Positions 13,641-22,206 of a DNA stretch of 22,206 bases are shown piece after piece (the stretch's first letter is position 1; each line of letters opens with the position of its first letter). Origin of the DNA: an uncultured Veillonella sp. Lineage in GTDB: Bacteria > Bacillota > Negativicutes > Veillonellales > Veillonellaceae. Below the pieces are notes generated by a model. The model did not search any database. It had not been told where the DNA came from and saw only the letters and a program-made list of their open reading frames with translations. The position numbers and the translations under genes were made by a program. The stretch spans positions 1-22,206 of the forward strand of contig URSE01000009.1 in assembly GCA_900550455.1 (NCBI GenBank), given 5' to 3'.

Positions 13641-15995
13641 ATGATTGAATTATTGGCCCCAGCAGGGTCTATGGAAAACTTTATCGCTGCCCTCGATGCA
13701 GGTGCGGATGCCATCTACCTGGGTGGTAAGGGATTTAATGCCCGGGCTCATGCGGCTAATTTTGATATGGATACCCTCCGCCAAGCTGTTCGCTTGGCCC
13801 ATATTAAGGGAACTGCCGTATATGTGACCGTCAATATCCTCATCGGTGATTCCGAGATGAAGGCCTTGGCTGCCTATCTGAAAGAACTAGAAGAGGTAGG
13901 GGTGGATGCCATTTTAGTACAGGATTTGGCGGTGGCTCAATTGGCTCAGAAGGTAGCCCCTAAGTTACACCTTCACGGCTCAACTCAAATGACTGCTATG
14001 AACTTAGAAACAGTCCGTTTCTATGAGTCGATCGGCTTTACCCGGGTCGTCTTAGGCCGAGAGGTATCCTTAGAGGATATTCGCCACATATGTAATCACT
14101 GTAAGGCGGAGATTGAAGTCTTCGTTCATGGGGCCCTCTGTGTCTGTTATTCCGGCCAGTGCCAAATGTCTTCCTTCATAGGGGGAAGGTCTGGTAACCG
14201 CGGTTCCTGTGCTCAACCTTGCCGCTTGCCTTATGAGCTGTTAGATCAAGAGGGTCGGGTGGTAAACACCCAAGGTGCCAACTATCTTCTGTCTCCTAAA
14301 GACCTTAACTACTCCGAATTTATGGGAGACCTTATGGAAGCAGGGGTTACTTCCTTTAAGGTAGAGGGGCGCATGAAGAAGCCGTCTTATGTAAAGGAAG
14401 TCATATCCTCTTACCGGGCTATTATAGACGCCCATGGAAGGGTGACAGATCGAGACCGCAAGGCCTTGGCCTCTGTCTTTAACCGGGGCTTCTCTACGGC
14501 CCATTTAGAAGGACTTCAGGGGCGGGATATGATTACTGCTGTAGTCCCTAATAATAAGCATACCCATTCCATAGCCAATGATGCCAAGTCTCGAGGTTTA
14601 TCAGACTTTGAGCATAAGATTCCTCTCTATGCTTACCTAACCATAGAAGAGGGTCCTTACCAAGCAAGTTCTTGGGACCAAGGGCAGGAGATCAATCAAG
14701 AGGGGACCCAGCACACAGGCTTAACCCTCATGACAGAGGATGGTCGGTCTATTTCTGTAGCCCATGATTTTCTTCCCGTCTTGGCCAATAAAAAACCTAC
14801 CTCTATGGATAAGGTCCAAGACCAATTGAGCCGCTTAGGTAATACCCTCTTTACCTTAGAAGCCGTATCCATACCAGATGGGCCTTATATGTGGCCGGCC
14901 TCTGTTCTCAATGAACTCCGCCGCCGGGCTATTGAGGCAATGGAAGGCCTTCTGATTAAGGATCATATTGAAGCGCAAGATGCAGAGGTGGCTGCCCACA
15001 CTAATTTAGATACTAACTTGGACCATGCGGTATCCATTTATCAAGAGTCTGAGGAAGCGACTCCAGCCAGGATTGAAGCATTCAGCCTTAGGGGACGAGA
15101 AGAAGCCCAATCCATGTTGGGGGGCTATGACCATATCATCTCCGCTCGCGTGGATGAGCTAGACCTAGTTAAGGCCGCTATTAAGGGGGGGGCACAAAAG
15201 ATCGTCTTCGGTGGTGATCGCCTTTACCGGGCCCCTTACCAAGAGGCTATCTATAAAGAGGTAGTGAATTACTGCCACTCTCACAAGGTATGGGTTAGCT
15301 TAGCGACCCCTCGGGTTATCAAAGACCAAGAAGGGTCGGACTATCATAAGACCTTGGCGGCCATGGTAGCGGTGCAGCCTGATGCCATTGCCATTCATGC
15401 ACCAGGTTACATTGTGAGCCTTAAGGATTTAGGTTACCAAGGGGCCTTGGAAGGAGATACATCTCTTAATATCTTTAATAGCCATACGGCTAAGTTCTGG
15501 GCTCAACAAGGCTTTGCATCGCTAGCGCCATCGCAAGAACTGACCCTCAGTCAGCTTTCCAAAATGGCCAGAGACCTAGCTATTCCATTAGAGGCGACCG
15601 TACATGGGCTGGTGGAAATGATGATTTCTGAATATTGTGTTATCGGAGCCTTTGTTGGTGGAGGTCTTAAGAAGACCTGTAGTCGCCCTTGTCTAAAGGC
15701 TTCTTACAGCCTACGAGATCGTAAGGGTGAAGTTTTCCCACTTAAAACGGACCCCTATTGCCGTATGCATATCATGAATAGTCATATGTTAGATATGCGG
15801 GCCTATGTGCCAGACCTTATAAAGAGGGGAATTGATATCCTTCGCATCGATGGACGCCAGTGGAATCCAAAGGATTTACAAGCTATGGTGGCCCATTATA
15901 AAGCGATTATGTTAGGCCTAGAAGAGGCCCCTCCTAAGAAGGAAGATGATGGGAGAGCTATCACACGGGGCCATTATTTCCGCGGTATTTTGTAA
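13641..15995 (+). CDS. Long U32 family protein (RlhA/TrhP/UbiU-like)
   Basis: U32 proteins were named as collagenase-like peptidases, but characterised bacterial members (RlhA, TrhP, UbiU/UbiV) act in RNA or quinone hydroxylation and UbiU/UbiV bind a [4Fe-4S] cluster. The N-terminal half is a classic U32 domain: LLAPAGSMENFIAALDAGADAIYLG at the start, then the signature around FVHGALC with C167, C174, C190 and C194 spaced as a cluster site. A middle segment (about 330-480) is an inserted domain. The C-terminal half (about 500-784) repeats the U32 pattern with VHG, GG and C666, C680, C684 and C706. I use ATG 13641 because AGGAGA (13631-13636) precedes it. The in-frame ATG 13620 lies upstream of that site. 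mutS2 follows after 11 bases. The exact substrate is unknown. Confidence 0.87.
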   Translation: MIELLAPAGSMENFIAALDAGADAIYLGGKGFNARAHAANFDMDTLRQAVRLAHIKGTAVYVTVNILIGDSEMKALAAYLKELEEVGVDAILVQDLAVAQLAQKVAPKLHLHGSTQMTAMNLETVRFYESIGFTRVVLGREVSLEDIRHICNHCKAEIEVFVHGALCVCYSGQCQMSSFIGGRSGNRGSCAQPCRLPYELLDQEGRVVNTQGANYLLSPKDLNYSEFMGDLMEAGVTSFKVEGRMKKPSYVKEVISSYRAIIDAHGRVTDRDRKALASVFNRGFSTAHLEGLQGRDMITAVVPNNKHTHSIANDAKSRGLSDFEHKIPLYAYLTIEEGPYQASSWDQGQEINQEGTQHTGLTLMTEDGRSISVAHDFLPVLANKKPTSMDKVQDQLSRLGNTLFTLEAVSIPDGPYMWPASVLNELRRRAIEAMEGLLIKDHIEAQDAEVAAHTNLDTNLDHAVSIYQESEEATPARIEAFSLRGREEAQSMLGGYDHIISARVDELDLVKAAIKGGAQKIVFGGDRLYRAPYQEAIYKEVVNYCHSHKVWVSLATPRVIKDQEGSDYHKTLAAMVAVQPDAIAIHAPGYIVSLKDLGYQGALEGDTSLNIFNSHTAKFWAQQGFASLAPSQELTLSQLSKMARDLAIPLEATVHGLVEMMISEYCVIGAFVGGGLKKTCSRPCLKASYSLRDRKGEVFPLKTDPYCRMHIMNSHMLDMRAYVPDLIKRGIDILRIDGRQWNPKDLQAMVAHYKAIMLGLEEAPPKKEDDGRAITRGHYFRGIL

Positions 15996-16006
15996 AGGAG
16001 GATCGG

Positions 16007-18385
16007 ATGTTTAACCTAGACCTATTAGATTTTTCGGCTATACGGGAACAATTGGCTAGCCATTGTTCGTCTTCCATTGCCAAAGAAATGGCCAAGGAAT
16101 TAGTGCCTATGACTAAGGCTCAGGCGATTCAAGAGGCCTTAGACGAAACGGTAGAGGCCATGCGGTCTATCTCTACAGAGGTAGAACAACCTTTAGGAGG
16201 AACTCGAGATATCCGGGAGGCTACCCGTAAGTCCCGTAAGGACTCTATCCTGACTAAGGAAGAATTGTGGGATATTTCCCTTACCATTGGGGCCTATCGC
16301 CGTATGGAAAAATTCTTCCACACTAAATATATGGACTATCCACTTCTGTCCCTGTGGATGCAGGATATGCCTAACTTCGATCGCCTAGAACGCCGTCTTA
16401 AAAGGGTTTTTGACGATAAGGGAGAACTCTTGGATTCAGCTTCTCCTAAACTTCAAAACCTGCGCATGATTATTGCCAAAACCAAGGAGAAAATTAAGAC
16501 TGATCTGCAAGCAATCCTCCATGACAAGGACAACCAAAAGTATTTCCAAGAGGCTATCGTAACCCAACGGAATAACCGCTATGTAATTCCAGTCAAGCAA
16601 GAATACCGACATATCTTTGATGGCCTCGTACATGACCGGTCTGCTACCGGACAAACACTCTACATCGAACCGATGCGTCTTGTTAACCTCAATAATGACT
16701 TGATGGAAGCTATCATGGGTGAAGAACAGGAAGTCTTGCGGATTTACAAGGAATTGTCTGGCCTAGTCAAAGCTGATTCTAATAACCTCATGGATGCTTG
16801 TGAAAAGGTATCCCATGTGGAATTTGTCTATGGTAAGGCCTATATGGCTTTGGCCATGAAGGCACATCCTGCGACCCTTAGTCAGAATCGGGTGGTCAAC
16901 CTCATGCGGGCTCGCCATCCGTTAATTCCTGCTAATCAAGTGGTGCCGACAGATATCATCTTGGGAAGCAACTATCGGATCCTCCTTATTACGGGGTCTA
17001 ATACGGGCGGTAAGACCGTCCACCTCAAGACCCTGGGCCTCTTGTCGGTCATGAACCAATCGGGCCTCTGTATCCCTGCAGAATCAGGGTCGACCCTACC
17101 AGTCTTTCAAAATGTCTTTGCCGATATAGGGGATGAACAGTCCATCGAGGCCTCCTTGTCTACTTTTTCGGCCCATATGACTCAGGTTATTTCTATCCTT
17201 AAAAAGGTGGGTCCAAATGATTTGGTCCTCTTGGATGAAATTGGGTCTGGTACGGATCCAGAAGAAGGGTCTGCCTTGGCCGTGTCCATTTTGGATTACT
17301 TCCGCCAATCGGGCTGCCTCGCCATGGTATCCACCCACTACAATGAGCTTAAAAATTATGCCTACCATACGGAAGGAATTGAAAATGGCCATGTGGAATT
17401 CGATGAACGAACTTTACGGCCAACCTACCGTCTCAATATCGGTGTGGCGGGGTCATCACATGCTCTATCTATTGCGGCCCGCCTAGGCCTACCGGCGGAT
17501 ATCGTCAGTAAGGCACGGGATTATAAGTCCTCCTTTGAAAGCTCCGATATGGAAGAAGTCTTGTCTGAATTGAATGAACAATTGCGTAGGACCAAAGACC
17601 GAGAACGGGCCCTCAAGAAGGAACTGGATGAAGCTCGCCGTATGAAAGGGAACCTAGAGCGCGAGCGCAAGGCCTTTAATGAAAAGAAAAAGCAAGTTCT
17701 CCAAAAGGCTCAAGAAGATGCGGAAAACCTCAAGCGGTCTATCCGGGTTGAAGGGGAACAAATCATTAAGGATTTGAAAAACCAATTCTCGGAAGCTAAT
17801 AAGACAAAGCGGCAGGAAGCGGTGACCCGAGCACGCAAGGGGACCTCTGGTATTGTCGTACCTCAATTGGTAGACGATGATCGAAAAGCATTGACCATTC
17901 AAGAGGTCAAGGTGGGCAGCTCGGTTTACGTGTCCTCTCTCCGCTCCTTAGGGACTGTCTTGGCGATTAAGGGAAACCGCCTTAATGTTGATGTCAACGG
18001 CCTTACAGCGACGGTTAAGATCGACGATGTGAAGTCTACCACTCGAGAAGAGGTAGCTAAGGAGGAACGGGATGCCCGCAATAAGAATAAGGTGCGGACT
18101 AAAAAAGGAAAACCTGTCACGCAAGTAGCCCGTCAACAATTGGCCACTACGGAACTCAATATCATCGGGCAAACCGTGGACGAAGGGGTTATGAATGTAT
18201 CTCGCTTTATTGATCAAGCTCTTTTAGCAGGCATCAGTCAGGTCCGTATCATTCATGGTAAGGGGACCGGTGTCCTTCGGGATGGTGTTCAAGCCTATCT
18301 CAAGACCCTGCCACAGGTATCCAAGTTCGAAATGGCTAGTTATACAGAAGGTGGGGCAGGGGCCACTAATGTATACTTGAAGTAA
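16007..18385 (+). CDS. mutS2: MutS2 ATPase with C-terminal Smr domain
   Basis: MutS2 is not a mismatch repair protein. Reported roles are suppression of recombination in some bacteria and rescue of collided ribosomes in Bacillus. The 792 residues show the core and lever region (about 1-300), Walker A GSNTGGKT (G330-T337), Walker B with D410-E411 in LLDEIGSG, the STHYNELK motif, a long charged coiled coil (about 510-625), a KOW-like linker, and the Smr domain (about 715-792) with IIHGKGTG (H750-G755). The Smr start reads LNIIG (717-721) where LDLRG is usual. AAAGGAGGA precedes the ATG. It is the second gene of the U32 operon. Confidence 0.95.
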   Translation: MFNLDLLDFSAIREQLASHCSSSIAKEMAKELVPMTKAQAIQEALDETVEAMRSISTEVEQPLGGTRDIREATRKSRKDSILTKEELWDISLTIGAYRRMEKFFHTKYMDYPLLSLWMQDMPNFDRLERRLKRVFDDKGELLDSASPKLQNLRMIIAKTKEKIKTDLQAILHDKDNQKYFQEAIVTQRNNRYVIPVKQEYRHIFDGLVHDRSATGQTLYIEPMRLVNLNNDLMEAIMGEEQEVLRIYKELSGLVKADSNNLMDACEKVSHVEFVYGKAYMALAMKAHPATLSQNRVVNLMRARHPLIPANQVVPTDIILGSNYRILLITGSNTGGKTVHLKTLGLLSVMNQSGLCIPAESGSTLPVFQNVFADIGDEQSIEASLSTFSAHMTQVISILKKVGPNDLVLLDEIGSGTDPEEGSALAVSILDYFRQSGCLAMVSTHYNELKNYAYHTEGIENGHVEFDERTLRPTYRLNIGVAGSSHALSIAARLGLPADIVSKARDYKSSFESSDMEEVLSELNEQLRRTKDRERALKKELDEARRMKGNLERERKAFNEKKKQVLQKAQEDAENLKRSIRVEGEQIIKDLKNQFSEANKTKRQEAVTRARKGTSGIVVPQLVDDDRKALTIQEVKVGSSVYVSSLRSLGTVLAIKGNRLNVDVNGLTATVKIDDVKSTTREEVAKEERDARNKNKVRTKKGKPVTQVARQQLATTELNIIGQTVDEGVMNVSRFIDQALLAGISQVRIIHGKGTGVLRDGVQAYLKTLPQVSKFEMASYTEGGAGATNVYLK

Positions 18386-18421
18386 ACGATAGTGAGACCT
18401 GTACGTATATAAGAGGAATCT

Positions 18422-18623
18422 ATGAAAAAGATTATTTGAAACTCAATTTACCTACTATCTAGATGATCATCTCATGGCAGTTATTTTCTTACGGACTAGT
18501 CGAGATGGAGGCCATCGTTGGATTCCTGATTTAAAGGCTCAAAATATCGCTATTTATCCGAATATGCCAATTTATGATATGGGCGCTTTCGTTTACAAAG
18601 AAGCCTTTAATAAATCCTTCTAA
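18422..18623 (+). pseudogene. Small gene apparently broken by a +1 frameshift in its fourth to ninth base
   Basis: AGAGGAA (18412-18418) is a good ribosome binding site for ATG 18422, but that frame gives only MKKII and stops. If one A is removed from the run AAAAA (18425-18429), the same ATG reads on as MKRLFETQFTYYLDDHL and continues in an uninterrupted frame to TAA at 18621-18623, 66 residues in all, ending VYKEAFNKSF. From 18474 the intact frame could also begin at an internal ATG (49 residues), but that ATG lacks a ribosome binding site. The gene follows mutS2 by 36 bases and precedes a terminator, so it may be read from the mutS2 transcript. I do not recognise the family. It may be a true pseudogene, a sequencing error in the A-run, or an expressed gene that needs frameshifting. 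Confidence 0.55.
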
Positions 18624-18648
18624 GTTTTACAGTTAGTACCTATAGAAG

Positions 18649-18689
18649 ACATATAAAAAAGCCGTCCTAGAGGGCGGCTTTTTATATGT
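18649..18689. terminator. Bidirectional terminator between convergent units
   Basis: ACATATAAAAAAGCCGTCC on the left and GGGCGGCTTTTTATATGT on the right pair almost completely around a short loop. A-runs and T-runs flank the GC core on both sides, so it should stop plus-strand transcription from mutS2 and the small gene and minus-strand transcription from the PBP gene. Confidence 0.92.
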
Positions 18690-18702
18690 GAATTTTACAA
18701 TG

Positions 18703-18736
18703 AAGAAAGCCCCTTGCACTAGCAAGAGGCTTTCTT
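18703..18736 (-). terminator. Terminator hairpin after the PBP gene
   Basis: AAGAAAGCCCCTTGC (18703-18717) and GCAAGAGGCTTTCTT (18722-18736) pair around ACTA. The single mismatch is a G-U pair in minus-strand RNA but a C-A mismatch in plus-strand RNA, so the hairpin is better suited to ending the minus-strand PBP transcript, whose stop codon lies 27 bases before it. Confidence 0.75.
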
Positions 18737-18762
18737 TTATACCACTAGGGAAGTTGGCCGTC

Positions 18763-20826
18763 TTATTCTTTAGACCGTTTCTTTTCCTTAGAGGATTTGG
18801 ACTTATCGGATTTTGATGATTTATCAGAGCTTGCCTCTGATTTATCTTTATCCTTGTCTTTATCGTCCTTGACTTCTTCTTTAGGGGCTTCCTTAGCAGC
18901 TGGTTGGTGATAACCTTGGTTGGCTATGTCAGCAGCTCCTGGTGGAACATTAAAGTCACTAGCAGGTGTATTAGCTAAGGCATGAGTCATGAACTCGCGG
19001 AAGATGATGGCAGGTGTATCGCCACCGGTGATACCGTGGAGGGTTTGGGACCCATAGTCATCGCCCATCCAAACAGCCGTTGCCAGGTCAGGTGTATAGC
19101 CAACGAACCAAGCATCCTTGGAATCATCGGTAGTCCCTGTCTTACCAGCTAATGGACGACCGATAGCAGCATTACCACCAGTACCGTCTGTAATTACGGA
19201 TTCCAACATGTTCGTTAAAACATAGGCATCTTTCTCATCTACTACGCGATTTTCTTCGATAGTATTTTCTTCTAAGACATTGCCATTGCGGTCAACAATC
19301 TTGGTGATAGCCGTAGGTTTCACATGTACACCGCCGTTGGCGAGGGTTGCATAGGCAACGGCCATATCTAATGGAGACACGCCCTTTGTGAGACCACCCA
19401 AAGCAGAGGATAAGTTGTTATCCTCTGGTTGGAGGGTAGAGATACCCATGGACTTGGCTAGGTCGATGACCTTGCTCATGCCCACTTCGTCTGCCAACTT
19501 AACAGCTGGGATGTTGATGGAGTGAGTGAGGGCATAGCGGAGGGTTACCTTGCCATAGTGTTTCTTTTCATAGTTCTTAGGCGTCCATCCATTGTAGTTG
19601 ACCTCATCGTCCACAATGGTAGTTCCAGGGGTCATCCCTTTTTGGATAGCTGCTAAATAAACGAATGGTTTAAAGGCAGAGCCCGCTTGACGATAGGCTT
19701 GGGTAGCCCGGTTGAAGGAGTCGTTACCACGACCGCCCACCATAGCTACAATATAGCCGTTGTGAGGGTTGATAGCAACTAAAGCCCCTTGTGGTTGGGT
19801 CAAGCCTTGATCATCTGTGTAGAAATTAGGCAGGTTACGCATAGCGCGAACCGCTGCATCTTGGGCATCCATATCAAGGGTGGTATAAATCTTGAGGCCA
19901 TCCTTGTAAATGGCGTCATCACCGTATTTTTCAGAGATTTCTTGGATGACATAGTCCGTGAAGTAAGAGGCGTTGTTGTTGTCTTTTACTTGTTCGGCTT
20001 GGTCCTTAGAAATGAGGCCTAGGTCAACATGTTTAGCTTCGTCAGCTGTAGCTTGATCGATGTAGCCATATTTTACCATTTGGCTTAATACGGTAGCTTG
20101 ACGCGTCTTAGCTGCTTCTAGGTTATTGAAAGGCGAGTAGTAGTTAGGACTTTGTGGGAGACCTGCTAAAAGTGAACACTGAGCCAGGTTGAGGTCCTTA
20201 ACGTCCTTGCCAAAGTAGATGTGGGCAGCGGATTCAACCCCATAGGCCCCTTGACCAAAGTAGATTTGGTTCATGTACATGTTAAGGATTTCATCCTTAG
20301 AGTAGCGTTTTTCAATTTGTAGGGCCAAGAGAGCTTCAGAAATCTTACGCTTGAAGGTTCGGTCTTGGTTGAGGAAGGCGTTACGAGCCAATTGTTGGGT
20401 AATGGTAGAACCGCCTTCTGATACACCGGACCGAACAACGTTTACCGCAATAGCACGGAGAACGCCAATAGGGTCAATCCCGTGGTGGGAGTAGAAACGG
20501 GAGTCTTCCGTTGCTATGAAGGCATTTTGCAAATTCTTAGGAATTTGTGACAATGGGACAGGCAAACGATTTTCTGTGGCGTGCACTGTGGTGATTAGGT
20601 TGCCATGCACATCATAGATTTGCGATGAAGCAGGGGGTTTTACATTTCCTACGTCAGGCAAGCTTTGCATGGTGGCGGAAATAAAACCACAACCTGCACC
20701 AGCTACAATCAAAACAAAGAGTATGGAAATAATCCAAATGAGGCGCTTCACCGGCGTTCCCTTAGGAGGCTTAGAAGCTCTTAGGCTGCTACGAGACCGT
20801 CTTGTAGGCTTGTTTTGTGTACTCAT
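18763..20826 (-). CDS. Class A penicillin-binding protein (PBP1A family)
   Basis: Bifunctional peptidoglycan synthase at the inner membrane: glycosyltransferase plus DD-transpeptidase. Seen in the 687 residues: a basic cytoplasmic N-terminus, one membrane anchor (28-52), a GT51 domain with catalytic E107 in ATEDSRFYSHHGID, GGSTITQQLAR (138-148) and E164, then the transpeptidase with SAFK (S383, K386), SIN (S436-N438) and KTGT (562-565). All catalytic residues are present. The final 40 or so residues are a low-complexity tail of Asp, Lys and Ser, likely disordered and periplasmic. GAGGT precedes the start. It is transcribed alone, divergent from tyrS, from an extended -10 promoter at 20893-20901. 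Confidence 0.94.
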   Translation of the reverse strand: MSTQNKPTRRSRSSLRASKPPKGTPVKRLIWIISILFVLIVAGAGCGFISATMQSLPDVGNVKPPASSQIYDVHGNLITTVHATENRLPVPLSQIPKNLQNAFIATEDSRFYSHHGIDPIGVLRAIAVNVVRSGVSEGGSTITQQLARNAFLNQDRTFKRKISEALLALQIEKRYSKDEILNMYMNQIYFGQGAYGVESAAHIYFGKDVKDLNLAQCSLLAGLPQSPNYYSPFNNLEAAKTRQATVLSQMVKYGYIDQATADEAKHVDLGLISKDQAEQVKDNNNASYFTDYVIQEISEKYGDDAIYKDGLKIYTTLDMDAQDAAVRAMRNLPNFYTDDQGLTQPQGALVAINPHNGYIVAMVGGRGNDSFNRATQAYRQAGSAFKPFVYLAAIQKGMTPGTTIVDDEVNYNGWTPKNYEKKHYGKVTLRYALTHSINIPAVKLADEVGMSKVIDLAKSMGISTLQPEDNNLSSALGGLTKGVSPLDMAVAYATLANGGVHVKPTAITKIVDRNGNVLEENTIEENRVVDEKDAYVLTNMLESVITDGTGGNAAIGRPLAGKTGTTDDSKDAWFVGYTPDLATAVWMGDDYGSQTLHGITGGDTPAIIFREFMTHALANTPASDFNVPPGAADIANQGYHQPAAKEAPKEEVKDDKDKDKDKSEASSDKSSKSDKSKSSKEKKRSKE

Positions 20827-20892
20827 GAATACCTCGTTGTTACCATGAATAAAGGCATATAATACCTTGTTTGATGTATATTAATCTATAGT

Positions 20893-20901
20893 ATTATAGC
20901 A
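20893..20901 (-). promoter_or_regulatory. Extended -10 promoter of the PBP gene
   Basis: Read on the minus strand this is TGCTATAAT, a perfect extended -10 (TGn before TATAAT). No good -35 is visible, which an extended -10 can tolerate. It gives a leader of about 60 bases before the ATG. Confidence 0.7.
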
Positions 20902-20922
20902 TATTTAGCCACTTTCCAGTAG

Positions 20923-20952
20923 TTGACCCCCTTAATAGAGGTTTTATATAAT
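20923..20952 (+). promoter_or_regulatory. Sigma-70 type promoter of tyrS
   Basis: TTGACC (20923-20928) and TATAAT (20947-20952) are 18 bases apart, one mismatch from consensus overall. The predicted leader is under 50 bases, too short for a T-box, so tyrS is not controlled the way pheST is. AAGGAG (20995-21000) is the ribosome binding site. Confidence 0.85.
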
Positions 20953-21006
20953 AACATAATGTAATAGATGTGATAGCCCCAGGGTCTAGAAGATAAGGAG
21001 ACGATT

Positions 21007-22206
21007 ATGCTTTCAGCTCAAGAACAAATGCGCATTCTCGCTCACGGTGTAGCGGATATTATCCCACGTGAGGACTTGCTCAAGAAACTCGAAAAATCTG
21101 TAAAAGAAAATAAACCACTTGTGGTTAAATTGGGCCTGGATCCTACAGCACCTGATATTCACTTAGGTCACACTGTACCTATTCGTAAATTGAAAGCCTT
21201 CCAAGACTTGGGCCATCAAGTTGTCATCATCATCGGTGGTTTTACCGCTCAAATTGGTGACCCTTCTGGTAAGTCTACCACTCGTCCGCCGTTGACAGCT
21301 GAACAAGTAGCACAAAATGCGGCTACTTATAAAGACCAAATCTTTAAAATCCTGGACCCAGACAAGACCATTGTTCGGGATAACTCTGAATGGTTGTCCA
21401 AGTATAACTTTGCCGACGTGTTGCGGTTGGCTTCTAAATATACCGTAGCTCGTATGATGGAGCGGGATGATTTCCACAAGCGCTACACAGAAGGGCGTCC
21501 GATTGCTGTTCATGAGTTCTTCTATCCACTCATGCAAGGGCAAGATTCCGTAGAGATTCATGCAGATGTAGAATTTGGTGGTACAGACCAAACCTTTAAC
21601 GTACTCATGGGGCGTCACCTTCAACAGCAAGATGGCATGGAGCCACAAGTGGCTATGCTCATGCCAATCTTGGAAGGTCTTGACGGCCTACAAAAGATGT
21701 CCAAGTCCTTGGGCAATTACATCGGTATCGATGAAGAACCAAATGAAATGTATGGCAAGGCTATGTCGATCCCAGATGAGTTGATGATGCGCTACTTCAT
21801 GCTCGTAACGGATATGTCCATCGAAGACCAAGAAGACTTAGCCGCTAAATTAGAAGCTAACCAAGTTCATCCGCGTGATGTTAAGATGCAATTGGCACGC
21901 ACTATCGTTCGTCTCTACCATGGGGAAGAGGCAGCCGCTGCTGCGGAAGAACACTTCAAAACGGTCTTCCAAAAACGGGCCTTGCCTACAGACATTCCGG
22001 AATACATTATGGATAAACCAGAAGGGGAAACCTTTATTCCTCAATTCTGTACAGATGCAGGCTTGACTGCCTCCAATGGGGAAGCACGTCGGTCTATCAA
22101 GGCTGGGGCTTTCAAAATTAATGGTGAAAAATACCAAGAAGAAAATATTACCCTAGAAGAAGGCATGATTGTACAAGTAGGGAAGCGTAAATTTCTTAAG
22201 ATTAAA
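21007..22206 (+). CDS. tyrS: Tyrosyl-tRNA synthetase, stop codon beyond window
   Basis: Class I synthetase that charges tRNA-Tyr. All 400 codons to the window edge are open. Seen: the HIGH-type motif HLGH (52-55), the amino acid pocket region (GGFTAQIGDPSGKS and FGGTDQTFNV), KMSKS (230-234), and a C-terminal S4-like RNA-binding domain (about 335-400) ending VGKRKFLKIK. This is the TyrRS subtype with a compact C-terminus, and KIK is close to the usual end, so probably only a few residues and the stop codon are missing. The ATG at 21007 has AAGGAG six bases upstream. Confidence 0.96.
   Translation, partial: MLSAQEQMRILAHGVADIIPREDLLKKLEKSVKENKPLVVKLGLDPTAPDIHLGHTVPIRKLKAFQDLGHQVVIIIGGFTAQIGDPSGKSTTRPPLTAEQVAQNAATYKDQIFKILDPDKTIVRDNSEWLSKYNFADVLRLASKYTVARMMERDDFHKRYTEGRPIAVHEFFYPLMQGQDSVEIHADVEFGGTDQTFNVLMGRHLQQQDGMEPQVAMLMPILEGLDGLQKMSKSLGNYIGIDEEPNEMYGKAMSIPDELMMRYFMLVTDMSIEDQEDLAAKLEANQVHPRDVKMQLARTIVRLYHGEEAAAAAEEHFKTVFQKRALPTDIPEYIMDKPEGETFIPQFCTDAGLTASNGEARRSIKAGAFKINGEKYQEENITLEEGMIVQVGKRKFLKIK

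Noticed and set aside
18463..18534. Short open frame beginning ATGATCATC as the small gene after mutS2
   Set aside because: It lacks a ribosome binding site and is only 23 residues, while the frame read from 18422 with one A removed has a good site and ends at the terminator.
18640..20840. A new defence or mobile system in the accessory-looking gap near 18400-18760
   Set aside because: The gap contains only the small broken gene and two terminators; no repeats, integrase, transposase or toxin-antitoxin pattern is visible.
21163..22137. Open frames opposite and within the tyrS region, on both strands
   Set aside because: They lie inside the complete, conserved TyrRS frame, lack ribosome binding sites, and have unlikely protein compositions. 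The same applies to other antisense frames across the window.

Overview
The window looks like chromosomal, mostly housekeeping sequence from a Gram-negative-walled (diderm) Firmicute of the Negativicutes, probably Veillonellales. This rests on a Firmicute-type T-box leader in front of pheST, MutS2, strong AGGAGG-type ribosome binding sites, intermediate GC content (my estimate, mid-to-high 40s percent), and a MacA/MacB-type efflux set of the kind expected in a two-membrane cell. The genus cannot be fixed by eye. I see no insertion sequence, phage gene, CRISPR array, tRNA or rRNA.

Layout. (1) 1-340: the 3' end of an unrecognised gene, closed by a strong terminator. (2) 522-1142: a stand-alone shikimate kinase-like gene. 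(3) 1299-4343: a three-gene MacA/MacB-type export operon (membrane fusion adaptor, ATPase, permease), closed by a terminator at 4354-4410. (4) 4502-4951: a PaaI-type hotdog thioesterase. (5) 5028-8483: an MFS transporter overlapping pncB, then nadE. Together pncB and nadE are the first and last steps of Preiss-Handler NAD salvage. (6) 8633-9630: a small NifX/NafY-like protein with a His-rich tail, overlapping a cytoplasmic SGNH/GDSL hydrolase by ATGA. (7) 9710-13566: promoter, phenylalanine T-box leader (UUC specifier), pheS, pheT, and hairpins. (8) 13575-18385: a -10 box with an inverted repeat, a long two-part U32 family protein, then mutS2. (9) 18422-18623: a small gene that seems broken by one extra A just after its start. 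(10) 18649-18736: two hairpins that separate convergent transcription. (11) 18763-20826, minus strand: a class A penicillin-binding protein. (12) 21007 to the window end, plus strand: tyrS, divergent from the PBP gene, its stop codon just outside the window.

Most of the window is conventional. The points that deserve a second look are the frameshifted small gene after mutS2, the second cysteine cluster in the U32 protein, the transporter coupled to NAD salvage, the altered GGG motif in the shikimate kinase-like protein, the LNIIG variant in the MutS2 Smr domain, and the nested inverted repeats at the U32-mutS2 promoter. I did not find convincing evidence of a wholly new multi-gene system.
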